A stretch of DNA of 64,000 bases from CAZTHM01 sp041946825 (lineage in GTDB: Bacteria; Acidobacteriota; Terriglobia; UBA7540). This document shows, piece after piece, positions 49,242-57,670 of this stretch. A program made the translations under genes and the position numbers. The notes under the pieces are model-generated. The model made no database searches and was not told the origin of the DNA. It saw only the letters and a program-made list of their open reading frames with translations. How positions within the stretch are numbered: the first letter of the stretch is position 1; the number at the start of each line of letters is the position of its first letter. Location of the stretch: assembly GCA_041946825.1 (NCBI GenBank), contig JBHGBD010000002.1, positions 62,001-126,000 on the forward strand, read 5' to 3'.

Positions 49242-50512
49242 TGGCCACCACACACGACATCGCGAAGCCAGCCGCACGCGCGGCCGCGCGGCCCGCATTC
49301 GACATCGCGCGCATCCGGGAAGATTTCCCGATCCTGAAGCAGAAGGTTCACGGCAAGCCGCTCGTCTATTTCGACAACGCCGCTACAAGCCAGAAGCCTC
49401 TGGCGGTGATCGAGGCGGAGCAGAAATTCTACCGGTCGGAATGCTCAAACGTGCATCGCGGCGTCCACGCGCTCAGCGAGCAGGCCACACGGGATTACGA
49501 AGACGCGCGCGTCAAGGTCCAGCGCTTCCTTAACGCCGCGGAGGCGCGTGAGATCATCTTTGTGCGCGGTACCACCGAAGCCATCAACCTGGTGGCGAGC
49601 ACCTACGGGCGGCAGAACGTCGGCGCGGGCGACGAAGTCGTCATCACCGCGCTTGAGCATCACTCGAACATCGTCCCCTGGCAGATCCTCTGCCAAGAGA
49701 AGGGCGCGAAGCTCCGCGTGGCGCCGATCAACGACGACGGTGAACTGATTTTTGAGGAATTTGAAAGACTCCTGAACGCGCGCACGCGGTTTGTTTCGGT
49801 TGCACACGTCTCAAACGCCCTCGGCACGATCAATCCTGTGAAACGGATCATCGAGGCCGCCCGACGTTGGAATGTCCCCATTCTGCTCGACGGCGCGCAG
49901 GCCGCGCCTCACTTGAAGGTGGACGTCCGCGCGCTCGACTGCGATTTCTATACCCTCTCCGGCCACAAACTTTTCGGCCCCACCGGAATTGGCGCGCTTT
50001 ACGGCAAGGCCAAAGTGCTCGAGTCCATGCCTCCCTACCAGGGCGGCGGGGACATGATCAGTTCGGTCAGCTTCGAAAAGACGACCTACAACGTCATCCC
50101 GCACAAGTTTGAGGCGGGGACACCCAACATCGCGGGCACGATCGGTCTGGGCGCGGCGATTGACTATCTGAACGGTATCGGATTCGAAAATCTAATGCCG
50201 TACGAGCACGAACTGCTCAATTACGCGACCGAATCGCTGGCGCGTATTCCAGGCGTGCGGCTGATCGGCACGGCGAAAGAAAAGGCGGCGGTGATTTCTT
50301 TTGTGATGGACGGCCTGCACCCGCACGACGTTGGAACGGTGTTGGACCAGGAGGGTATCGCCGTCCGCACGGGCCACCACTGCGCGCAACCACTCATGGA
50401 CCGCTTCGGGGTTCCGGCCACAACCCGTGCGTCGCTGGCGTTCTACAACACCTTCGAGGAAGTGGATGCGCTGGTCAGGGGCATCGCGAGGGTGAAGGAG
50501 ATTTTGGGCTGA
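49241..50512 (+). CDS. sufS: Cysteine desulfurase SufS
   Basis: A 423-residue group II cysteine desulfurase that removes sulfur from cysteine with PLP. It has ECSNVHRGVHALSEQAT, the PLP Lys in TLSGHKLFGPTGIGALYG, and the persulfide Cys in RTGHHCAQPLMDRFG. An Ala/Arg-rich N-terminal extension of about 25 residues precedes the family start (FPILKQKVHGKPLVYFDNAATSQKP). ATG 49241 overlaps the sufD stop; a GTG one codon earlier is the alternative. Its own stop overlaps the sufU ATG in the same TGATG manner. Confidence 0.97.
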   Translation: MATTHDIAKPAARAAARPAFDIARIREDFPILKQKVHGKPLVYFDNAATSQKPLAVIEAEQKFYRSECSNVHRGVHALSEQATRDYEDARVKVQRFLNAAEAREIIFVRGTTEAINLVASTYGRQNVGAGDEVVITALEHHSNIVPWQILCQEKGAKLRVAPINDDGELIFEEFERLLNARTRFVSVAHVSNALGTINPVKRIIEAARRWNVPILLDGAQAAPHLKVDVRALDCDFYTLSGHKLFGPTGIGALYGKAKVLESMPPYQGGGDMISSVSFEKTTYNVIPHKFEAGTPNIAGTIGLGAAIDYLNGIGFENLMPYEHELLNYATESLARIPGVRLIGTAKEKAAVISFVMDGLHPHDVGTVLDQEGIAVRTGHHCAQPLMDRFGVPATTRASLAFYNTFEEVDALVRGIARVKEILG

Positions 50513-50964
50513 TGTCGGATCTGCACTCGCTCTACCAAGAAGTGATCCTCGATCATAGCAGGCGCCCGCACAACTTCCATGCCATGGAAGGGGCCACAAA
50601 CCAGGCGCAGGGTTACAACCCTTTATGCGGGGACAAGGTCCGGCTTTATGTAAAGCTCGACGGCGACCGCATCGCCGACATCAGCTTTCAAGGCTCCGGC
50701 TGCGCCATCTCAACGGCCTCGGCCTCGATTCTCACCGAAACCGTCAAGGGGAAGACGCTCGTTGAAGCAAACGACCTCTTCGAACGCTTCCACGACCTGG
50801 TTACGGGCAAGGGCCATCAGAACGGCAAGGGGCCGGAACTGGGGAAATTGGCCGTATTTTCGGGCGTCTCGGAATTCCCCGTGCGCGTGAAGTGCGCGAC
50901 GCTGGTCTGGCACACGCTGCGAAGCGCGCTCGGCGAAGGCCAAGAGAACGTGTCCACGGAATAG
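50512..50964 (+). CDS. sufU: Sulfur-transfer protein SufU
   Basis: A 150-residue SufU, the zinc-dependent sulfurtransferase that accepts sulfur from SufS in organisms without SufE. It resembles IscU with the SufU-specific insertion. Ligand motifs are NPLCGDKVRLYVKL, FQGSGCAISTASASILTE and VRVKCATLVWHTL, so Cys and Asp zinc ligands are present. ATG 50512 overlaps the sufS stop. Having SufU in place of SufE is the Gram-positive-like arrangement, also found in Acidobacteriota. Confidence 0.95.
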   Translation: MSDLHSLYQEVILDHSRRPHNFHAMEGATNQAQGYNPLCGDKVRLYVKLDGDRIADISFQGSGCAISTASASILTETVKGKTLVEANDLFERFHDLVTGKGHQNGKGPELGKLAVFSGVSEFPVRVKCATLVWHTLRSALGEGQENVSTE

Positions 50965-50983
50965 GATTGTCAGGAGCGCGAGA

Positions 50984-51316
50984 ATGACAGCCGTTGAGGC
51001 CATCATGCTGCAAGACAAGATCATCAACGAAGTGCTGCGCAAGACCTATGACCCGGAAATTCCCGTCGATATCTACGAGCTGGGATTGATTTATGAAACC
51101 AAGGTTGACCCGGAGACCGGAAGCGTCTACGTGAAGATGACCTTGACCGCACCCGGCTGCCCCGCGGCGGGAACGCTGCCCGGAGAAGTCGAAGACAAAA
51201 TCCGGCGGCTCGCGGTCTCGGAAATCAAAGACATCAAGGTGGACGTGGTCTGGGATCCACCGTGGGATCCCACCAAGATGTCGGAAGCCGCGCGGCTGCA
51301 ACTGGGGATGTTCTGA
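50984..51316 (+). CDS. sufT: SufT, Fe-S cluster maturation factor (MIP18/DUF59 family)
   Basis: A 110-residue DUF59 protein in the suf operon. Key segments are RKTYDPEIPVDIYELGLIYE, MTLTAPGCPAAGTLPGEVE with the conserved Cys, and VDVVWDPPWDPTKMS. It is clearly related to the stand-alone gene at 567-866, but 11 residues longer and with PAAGTLPG where the other has PAHTFISE. It assists Fe-S protein maturation. ATG 50984 follows CAGGAG. A palindromic repeat at 51326 separates it from the regulator gene. Confidence 0.95.
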   Translation: MTAVEAIMLQDKIINEVLRKTYDPEIPVDIYELGLIYETKVDPETGSVYVKMTLTAPGCPAAGTLPGEVEDKIRRLAVSEIKDIKVDVVWDPPWDPTKMSEAARLQLGMF

Positions 51317-51325
51317 GAAGCTGGG

Positions 51326-51368
51326 GCGCCGGCCTATGACCGGCGATCGGCGCTCAGGGAGCGCCGCG
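51326..51368. repeat. Palindromic repeat between sufT and the Rrf2 gene
   Basis: CGCCGG-CCTATGA-CCGGCG and GGCGCTC-AGG-GAGCGCC form two adjacent hairpins. This is a member of the small palindrome family seen at 3037, 28436 and 32931. Confidence 0.6.
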
Positions 51369-51378
51369 GCAAAAAGCT

Positions 51379-51882
51379 ATGAAGTTTTCATCCCAAGAAG
51401 AATATGGGCTGCGCTGCCTGCTTCGTATTGCCCGCCAGAGCGGGCGCAGCGGCCTGACGATTCCCGAAATCAGCGAGGCGGAAGGGATTTCTTCTTTTTA
51501 CGTGGCGAAACTGCTGCGCATTTTGCGACGCGCCGGGCTTGTGAAGAGCGCGCGCGGAAAAATCGGCGGTTACACTCTTTCCCGCCCTCCCAGTCAGATC
51601 GTGGTGGGCGAAGCACTCGCCGCGCTGGGCGGGCGATTGTTCGAGCCCGACTTCTGCGACGACCACGCCGGTATGAGCCACACCTGCACGAGTTCCGTGG
51701 ATTGCTCGCTCCGCTCACTGTGGCACGCTGTCCAGCAGATGGTGGATCGGGTGCTGAGCAAAACGACGCTCGCTGATTTGCTGGGCAACGAGCGCGATAC
51801 CGCAACACTCGTCACTCCCCTGATCCAGATTTCCGATGGGGGCGAGCCAAGACACGCCAGCGGCCCCAGCCCGCGCGAATGA
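51379..51882 (+). CDS. Rrf2-family transcriptional regulator (probable suf regulator)
   Basis: A 167-residue Rrf2 protein. The winged helix is MKFSSQEEYGLRCLLRIARQ, then IPEISEAEGISSFYVAKLLRILRRAGLVKSARGKIGGYTLSRPP. Three Cys residues (FCDDHAGMSHTCTSSVDCSLR) are spaced C-x9-C-x5-C, compatible with an IscR/SufR-type Fe-S cluster. It lies at the 3' end of the suf operon, so cluster status could feed back on suf transcription, perhaps through the inverted repeat at 45273-45314 (inference). The DNA-binding Glu/Arg details cannot be judged. It is convergent with the next gene, 8 nt apart. Confidence 0.9.
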   Translation: MKFSSQEEYGLRCLLRIARQSGRSGLTIPEISEAEGISSFYVAKLLRILRRAGLVKSARGKIGGYTLSRPPSQIVVGEALAALGGRLFEPDFCDDHAGMSHTCTSSVDCSLRSLWHAVQQMVDRVLSKTTLADLLGNERDTATLVTPLIQISDGGEPRHASGPSPRE

Positions 51883-51890
51883 ACCTCCCG

Positions 51891-54347
51891 CTAGTTCCCT
51901 TCCGCCTGTGCCGCCACTGACTGAACGCTGGGAACGGTTCTGCGACACCTCGCGTACATCGCGAGGGCAAGGACGTAACACCCAACTCCTGTCCAAAACG
52001 CTGACGAGATTCCGCTCCCCAGCGCGATCACGATGGCGAGGACCGAAGCCAGGACTGAACACGCCCCGTTGATTCCCCAGAGCCAAGGCGTCAAGGCAGA
52101 CACCCGGGCCACCGCCGCCTCCATCCCGAGCGGGAAAGCCATCCCCATGAAAACCCCGAGGGGGAAAAGAATTACCACGCAAACGATGATTCGCGCAGGC
52201 GTCGTGGAGCTCTGAAAAGTCCGGACCGCCAGAGGAGTCAGGAAGCCGAATATCGCGAGGATCGCCACAAGCCCCCCCAGCCGGGCCAGAGGCGATCTCG
52301 CGGATCCATCCCCGGGCACACGGTCAACCAGGAAGCTTCCCAGCCCTCCAGCGGTTAGCAGGGTGAAGAGAACCACTGAGAGTCCGTATGTCGGATGACC
52401 GAGGAAAAGAATGAAGCGCTGCATCTGGGAAATCTCCACGAGCATGAAGCCCATCCCGATACATCCGAAATAAGCCAGATAGGGCGGCGCTTCCGTCCAG
52501 GAAATACGCCGGGCGGTAAGCAGGAGGGGAATCACGACGGCGAGAATCGTCAGCGCGGTAACGGTGACGAAAAGGATGCCCAGCAACGAGACGGCGCGTT
52601 GGGCTGCCTCGTAGCCCGGCGAGCCCGAGCCCTCGAGTCTGCGGAATCCCCAAAGCCGGCCCATCTGAAAAAAGTACGGGCTGTCATCGGTCGGTGGCGC
52701 CAGGTTCAGGCCCGGGGGACCTTGCACTTGTCCCTTGCCGGAAGCGAGGCTGGCGATCATCGGATCGCTCGCGAAAGCCGGCGTCAGGACGATCTCGAAG
52801 CCCAGTTGCTCACAGACGGCGCGCAGCTTATCCAGATCGGGCGCGCTGAACGGCCTTCGTTTGACCAACAACGTGCCGAGGCCGCTCGGCGCCAGCCCGC
52901 CCCGGCCCGCTTCCCTAACGCGGACGAGCGCCATTTGGTCGCGCGGATGCTCCGCGCCGGCGGCCGCCAGCGCCGCGGAGGCAAGCGAAACCAGTCGATA
53001 GGTTTCCTTCGGGGTGCCTCTCCGGTACCACCTCGTAACGGACAAAACACCATCCGGAGTAAGATGCCCCAAAAACACTTTCCAGGCCTCCAGCGTGTAC
53101 AGGGAGTTTTCAGCCAATACAAACGCTCCGGCCGCAGTCGCTGCCCAGGTGTCGATGAGGGAGATTTGGATGATGCCAAAGCTCTCATTCTGGCGAGCAA
53201 TGTAACTGCGGGCCTCATCGTTTACGAACAATACCCCCGGGTAGCGGTCCAGATGCCCCGTGAACTCCCCGAATTCGCCGTTGAGGGTGTTAATGATGTT
53301 TTCGTTGATTTCGACGCCCAGGACAGCCGGCTGATGAAAAACCAGGGCGGAAAGGACGTCTCGCCCGCCGCCCGCGCCCACGACCAGGACGCGGGCCGGC
53401 GATTTCACATAGTGCGCCAAGTTCGTCAGGTCGTACTTGAGGTAGTCGAGCGCGCCAAGGTCGCCCTCAAAGCCCGTCAAGACGGTCTCGGCCCCGCTGT
53501 CGATGCGCAACGAGAGTTGCCGCGCCCTGGCGCCTCGCGCATAGCGCTGGCTCAGGCCCCACCCGAAAGGCTCCTCCTGGGCATAAGGATTCCCATCCAC
53601 GATAATCCGCGAAAAGGAGTTCCATCGTTCATACATAGGTCTTGCTTCCTTCTCGCCGCGCACCCAGACAAGGCGGAGAAGCGGCTGCTGAAGGCGCACG
53701 AGCATTGTGTTGACGGCCACAAAAGCGGCGAGCGATATCGCGGCGATTCTTGCCATCCGCATGACCATCCGGCCCTCGCAGGTCCATCCCCAGAACAGGG
53801 CCCCCAGGGACGCCATGAGCGCGCAAACCATGACGGCCGTGGGACCGTCGGTAATCTTCAACACGTAGATGACAGCAATGCAGCCCGTTGCGGCGCCGGC
53901 AAGGTCGGCGGCGTAGAGCCTCCCCACCTGCCGGGGAAACCGCGTCAAGGCAAGACAAACGCAGATTCCGCTGAATACAAAAGGGACGGAGATCACGATA
54001 TAGGTCAGTGACAGCGCAAGCGGAGTAAGGTTTGATTTGCCGGTCAGGGAAGGGATCGCCAGATGGAGGAGAAACGCCCCGACGATCGTCACACCCAACA
54101 GCAGGGCGCTCAGTGCCAGGTGGAACCCTGTCCTCGCGGCGGAGAAGAAATTCCGCGCCAAATAGACCATTAACGCCCCGGCGGTCATTCCGAACATTGC
54201 CATCGAAATGGCAACAAATGCGAAGTGGTACCACATCGTCACGCTGAAGATGCGAGTCAGCAAGATCTCAAACATCAGCGTGGCAAGAGTCACAAGAAAC
54301 AGGCCCGCATAAATTGGCCGCGTCGCCTTCATCGTCCGATCGATCAA
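51891..54347 (-). CDS. Integral membrane protein with spermidine-synthase-like (SAM-type) domain
   Basis: An 818-residue protein in three parts: about six membrane helices (13-230), a soluble spermidine-synthase/methyltransferase-like domain (about 240-560; SPARVLVVGAGGGRDVLSALVF is the SAM-type nucleotide loop, and FVNDEARSYIARQNESFGIIQISLIDTWAAT follows), and about six more helices (595-800). It resembles the membrane-bound spermidine synthase-like proteins of environmental bacteria, which have unknown substrates. The catalytic Asp of true spermidine synthase (DxxD gate) is not obvious. The start is TTG 54347 behind GGAGGG; ATG 54332 is possible. It ends 8 nt from the Rrf2 gene. Confidence 0.82.
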   Translation of the reverse strand: MIDRTMKATRPIYAGLFLVTLATLMFEILLTRIFSVTMWYHFAFVAISMAMFGMTAGALMVYLARNFFSAARTGFHLALSALLLGVTIVGAFLLHLAIPSLTGKSNLTPLALSLTYIVISVPFVFSGICVCLALTRFPRQVGRLYAADLAGAATGCIAVIYVLKITDGPTAVMVCALMASLGALFWGWTCEGRMVMRMARIAAISLAAFVAVNTMLVRLQQPLLRLVWVRGEKEARPMYERWNSFSRIIVDGNPYAQEEPFGWGLSQRYARGARARQLSLRIDSGAETVLTGFEGDLGALDYLKYDLTNLAHYVKSPARVLVVGAGGGRDVLSALVFHQPAVLGVEINENIINTLNGEFGEFTGHLDRYPGVLFVNDEARSYIARQNESFGIIQISLIDTWAATAAGAFVLAENSLYTLEAWKVFLGHLTPDGVLSVTRWYRRGTPKETYRLVSLASAALAAAGAEHPRDQMALVRVREAGRGGLAPSGLGTLLVKRRPFSAPDLDKLRAVCEQLGFEIVLTPAFASDPMIASLASGKGQVQGPPGLNLAPPTDDSPYFFQMGRLWGFRRLEGSGSPGYEAAQRAVSLLGILFVTVTALTILAVVIPLLLTARRISWTEAPPYLAYFGCIGMGFMLVEISQMQRFILFLGHPTYGLSVVLFTLLTAGGLGSFLVDRVPGDGSARSPLARLGGLVAILAIFGFLTPLAVRTFQSSTTPARIIVCVVILFPLGVFMGMAFPLGMEAAVARVSALTPWLWGINGACSVLASVLAIVIALGSGISSAFWTGVGCYVLALAMYARCRRTVPSVQSVAAQAEGN

Positions 54348-54514
54348 TGATAATTCCCTCCTCGATTCCGGTCAGATTCATCGGGCCGTGTGGCGCGCGC
54401 CCTACATGAACTTGCCGTTTGCATGGGGACTCGTTTGCGGTACTCTATATCGCCGCAAGCGTGCAGCCTACCAGAATTTCTCCGGTTTACGGAAGCCCCA
54501 GGGAGGTGCGGAGC

Positions 54515-56509
54515 ATGAAAAAGCGAACAGGCAAGAAGGGCGAAGGTTTTAACCGCCGGGACTTCTTCCGAAGCGCGGGCGCAGGCCTGCTGGCCCCCGG
54601 ACTCGCCGCAGGCATGCCGCAGGCCAGCTCTGCGCCGTCACCGAAGGGCACCATTCGCATGGGCTTCGTTCCGCACGGTGGCTTGCGGCAGATTTCCCCG
54701 AATCTCTATGTCCTTCAGGACACCTGCAACGTCTATGTCCTCAAGAACGGCGATCGCGCCATCCTGATCGACTTCGGCTCGGGCCACGTCCTGAAGCTGC
54801 TTGGGCAGATTGGCGTCACGAAGGTGGACGCCATTCTGCATACGCACCACCATCGCGACCAGTGCCAGGGCGACGCGCGCGCCGCGGAGGAGCGCATTCC
54901 CATCCACGTCCCGCAGCACGAACGGCACCTCTTCGACGACGCCGAAAACTTCTGGCGCAACCGCCGCGTCTTTCATCTCTATTACGTCCGCAATGATTTC
55001 TTCACGCTCACCCGGAATGTTCCCGTCGCGGGCATCTTGCGCGATTACGACATTTTCCGCTGGGGGCCTCACCAACTTCTGATCTATCCCACCCCAGGGC
55101 ACACACTCGGCTCGATCAGCCTGGTGGGCAAAGTAGACGGCAAGCAGGTTGCATTCTCCGGCGACCTGATTCACTCGCCGGGAAAAGTTGCGAATCTGTA
55201 CGAGCTTCAATACCAATACGGCAGTACCGATGGCGTGGATTTTGCGATCTTCTCCTTGACTCGCCTGCGTGAACAGGGGCCGGAACTCATCTGCCCTTCG
55301 CACGGCGAGCCGTTCGCGAATCCCGAAGCCGGCATGACGGATTTGATCGCCAAAATGAAAGGCTGGATTGAGTCGTACTCGCCCGGCACGAGCCTGACCG
55401 TGGAAAACAGGCCCTTCGCCGTCACCCCGCACTTGATCTGCTCTCATCAGTCCACCTCGACGTTCTACGCTCTGATCAGCGACAGCGGGAAGGCTCTGTT
55501 TATCGACTACGGCGCAGCCAGCGGCAACTTCTTCAACGGCTTCAACACTGCCGCGCCGGTGCTTGACCGCATGCGCTTTGTCGAGCACACGATTCCGGAA
55601 CTCAAGGCGCGCTATGGACTGAAAACGGTGGACGTCGCCATGCCCAGTCACATGCACGACGATCACTTGAACGGCTTTCCGCATCTCGCCCGCCATCACG
55701 GTGCCAAGATCTGGTGCTACGAGAATATGGTTGACATCCTGCAGAATCCACGCGGCAACAACCTGGGTTGCATTCTCGCCGAACCCATCAAGGTGGAGCG
55801 CTCTTTCCGGCACGGCGAGAAATTCAAGTGGGAGGAATTCGAGTTCACCGTATTTCACTCTCCGGGGCACACGGAGTATCAGATGGCGATGTTTGCCGAG
55901 ATCGACGGCGCGCGGCTGGCCTTCACCGGCGACGCGATGTTTCCCGCCGGTCCCGGCGCGCCCTATCAGCTTCGTCACAACCTGATTTTCCGGAATTGGG
56001 TCGAAAACGACAGCCACTTGAAATCCCTGCGGGCCATCCTCGATTACCAGCCCACGATGATAGCGCCGGGCCACGGCAAGCCTTTCCTGAGCAACAAGGA
56101 GGATTTGGACGACCTCAAGCGGCGGCTGGAGAAACAGCAGGCCTACTTTAGGGATGTCATCGCCGACCCGGACTGCAATTTCGGCCTCAACCCAAGTTGG
56201 GCGAGACTGTACCCCTACCAGCTCGAGGCGAAGTTCGGGTCGACCGCGGCGATCGAGTTGCGCGTCAGGAACTATCGCCCGAAGCCGATGCAGTTGGAGG
56301 CCGCGCTCGTCGTACCCGCCGGCTGGAAGGTCTCGCCCGAAACGGTCGCGCTTACCATTCCAGCGGGGGAAGATGCCAGCGGCGGCTTCACGTTGACCAT
56401 TCCCGACAGTTGGGATCGCGCCAAGCCGCGCGTCGCGCTGGCGGCCGATATCAGAGCTGACGGGCAATATCTGGGCGAGATTGCAGAAGGAGTGGTGGAT
56501 CTTGTGTAG
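54515..56509 (+). CDS. Tat-exported protein with two metallo-beta-lactamase domains
   Basis: A 664-residue protein: Tat signal (FNRRDFFRSAGAG, then AGMPQASSA), MBL domain 1 (about 65-290) and MBL domain 2 (about 300-545), then a beta-sandwich-like tail. Domain 2 has the canonical metal motif SHMHDDHLNG plus FHSPGHTEYQ, FTGDAMF and APGHGKPF. Domain 1 has the variant THHHRDQCQG, in which the last His is Gln, with HTLGS, FSGDLI and CPSHGEPF otherwise conserved. So domain 2 is probably catalytic and domain 1 weakened (inference). ATG 54515 follows GGGAGG. It leads the carbohydrate cluster, but its substrate is unknown. Confidence 0.88.
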   Translation: MKKRTGKKGEGFNRRDFFRSAGAGLLAPGLAAGMPQASSAPSPKGTIRMGFVPHGGLRQISPNLYVLQDTCNVYVLKNGDRAILIDFGSGHVLKLLGQIGVTKVDAILHTHHHRDQCQGDARAAEERIPIHVPQHERHLFDDAENFWRNRRVFHLYYVRNDFFTLTRNVPVAGILRDYDIFRWGPHQLLIYPTPGHTLGSISLVGKVDGKQVAFSGDLIHSPGKVANLYELQYQYGSTDGVDFAIFSLTRLREQGPELICPSHGEPFANPEAGMTDLIAKMKGWIESYSPGTSLTVENRPFAVTPHLICSHQSTSTFYALISDSGKALFIDYGAASGNFFNGFNTAAPVLDRMRFVEHTIPELKARYGLKTVDVAMPSHMHDDHLNGFPHLARHHGAKIWCYENMVDILQNPRGNNLGCILAEPIKVERSFRHGEKFKWEEFEFTVFHSPGHTEYQMAMFAEIDGARLAFTGDAMFPAGPGAPYQLRHNLIFRNWVENDSHLKSLRAILDYQPTMIAPGHGKPFLSNKEDLDDLKRRLEKQQAYFRDVIADPDCNFGLNPSWARLYPYQLEAKFGSTAAIELRVRNYRPKPMQLEAALVVPAGWKVSPETVALTIPAGEDASGGFTLTIPDSWDRAKPRVALAADIRADGQYLGEIAEGVVDLV

Positions 56510-56585
56510 CGCCGGGCCTGAGCCGCCTATGCTGACTCACTGTCGGCCCCGCCCGAAGGGAGGGCGTCGCCTCCGGAGGCGGACG

Positions 56586-57611
56586 ATGGTCATACGATGC
56601 GTTTCGCTGGCCGCACTATTCATCCTGTGGATTGTTCAGCCCTCCGCTGGGCAAAGCAAGAAGCCGGGCAATCCTGAGAAGGAGCTTCCTCCCAACGTCA
56701 CGCAGTTGACAGGATTCGGTGAGCGCGCCGCATGGTCGCCAGACGGCAAGCGAATCGCCTTCGTGAGCAAAAGCTTCGGTGATGCGTTCGAGATCGATCT
56801 CGCCACCAGGATGACCCGCCTGCTGACGGGCCATTTTCAGCACGCCGGATTTCTGCGCGTCCAATATCTTCCCAACGGCGATCTCTTCCTGATCGGCGCC
56901 CGCACCTTTACCGACATTCGCAGCACGCGCGAGCACGACCAGGAAATGTGGGTGATGAAGCCGGACGCGAAATTGCCACCCGTCGCGCTGAATCACAAGA
57001 TCTCGGAGGGTGTAGCCATCTCGCGAACGCGCATGAAGATTGCCTGGGCAAACACTCATGGGCAGTATCCCGAAGTGCTGGGTCCCGGCGAATCGGTGAT
57101 TTACACGGCAGACATCGAAACAAAGTCAGGCGTACCGACGCTCGTCAACAGGAAGGAGGTCGTCCGCGCCCGCGCGCCCGCCTGCACACTGGAAGCGCAG
57201 GATTTCCGCAGGGACGATACGGAACTCATCTACACCTGCTACACGCATCCGCTTGCCGACGTGTTGGGCATCGACCTCGCGACCGGCAAGACGACCGTCT
57301 ATCGCCACGTTTCAGGCGAATACAACGAGGTGGAAGGCGCTTTTCCCGATGGAGAGTGGACGCTCGTAGAATCGAGCCGCGGCCAGAACGTACCCGACTC
57401 CGATAAGTGGGCGAACATCGACATATGGAAGCTGCGCCTGATTCCCGGCAGCACGGATTTTGTCCGGCTGACTCACTGGGGAGACTACGCGGGCTACAAA
57501 GCTTCAAACCCCGTGGTCAGCCCTGATGGGAAATGGATTGCGTTCCAGTCGGCGCGCAACAACGAGCCCGCCGGCGTCGGTCACGGGATCTTTCTCCTCA
57601 AGATGGAGTAG
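56586..57611 (+). CDS. Exported TolB-like beta-propeller (PD40) protein
   Basis: A 341-residue secreted beta-propeller. ATG 56586 begins a signal peptide (MVIRCVSLAALFILWIVQPSAGQ). PD40/WD40-like blades carry repeated hallmarks: AAWSPDGKRIAFVS near the start and NPVVSPDGKWIAFQSARNN near the end, with less regular blades between. Propellers of this type bind protein or sugar ligands, and some are lyases. The coding region is 76 nt after the MBL gene on the same strand, and it is followed after 59 nt by the fucosidase gene, so it is probably co-expressed with them. Confidence 0.8.
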   Translation: MVIRCVSLAALFILWIVQPSAGQSKKPGNPEKELPPNVTQLTGFGERAAWSPDGKRIAFVSKSFGDAFEIDLATRMTRLLTGHFQHAGFLRVQYLPNGDLFLIGARTFTDIRSTREHDQEMWVMKPDAKLPPVALNHKISEGVAISRTRMKIAWANTHGQYPEVLGPGESVIYTADIETKSGVPTLVNRKEVVRARAPACTLEAQDFRRDDTELIYTCYTHPLADVLGIDLATGKTTVYRHVSGEYNEVEGAFPDGEWTLVESSRGQNVPDSDKWANIDIWKLRLIPGSTDFVRLTHWGDYAGYKASNPVVSPDGKWIAFQSARNNEPAGVGHGIFLLKME

Positions 57612-57670
57612 GCGGCGACGCAAGCCGCGGCAATCGACATATTACAGGCTTGTACCGAAAGGAATAAGAG

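Noticed and set aside
54638..56467. A 609-codon frame antisense to the tandem MBL gene, and similar long antisense frames at 45302-46897 and 19562-21232
   Set aside because: All are antisense shadows of well-supported genes in GC-rich DNA, with low-complexity Arg/Val/Leu-rich translations and no motifs.
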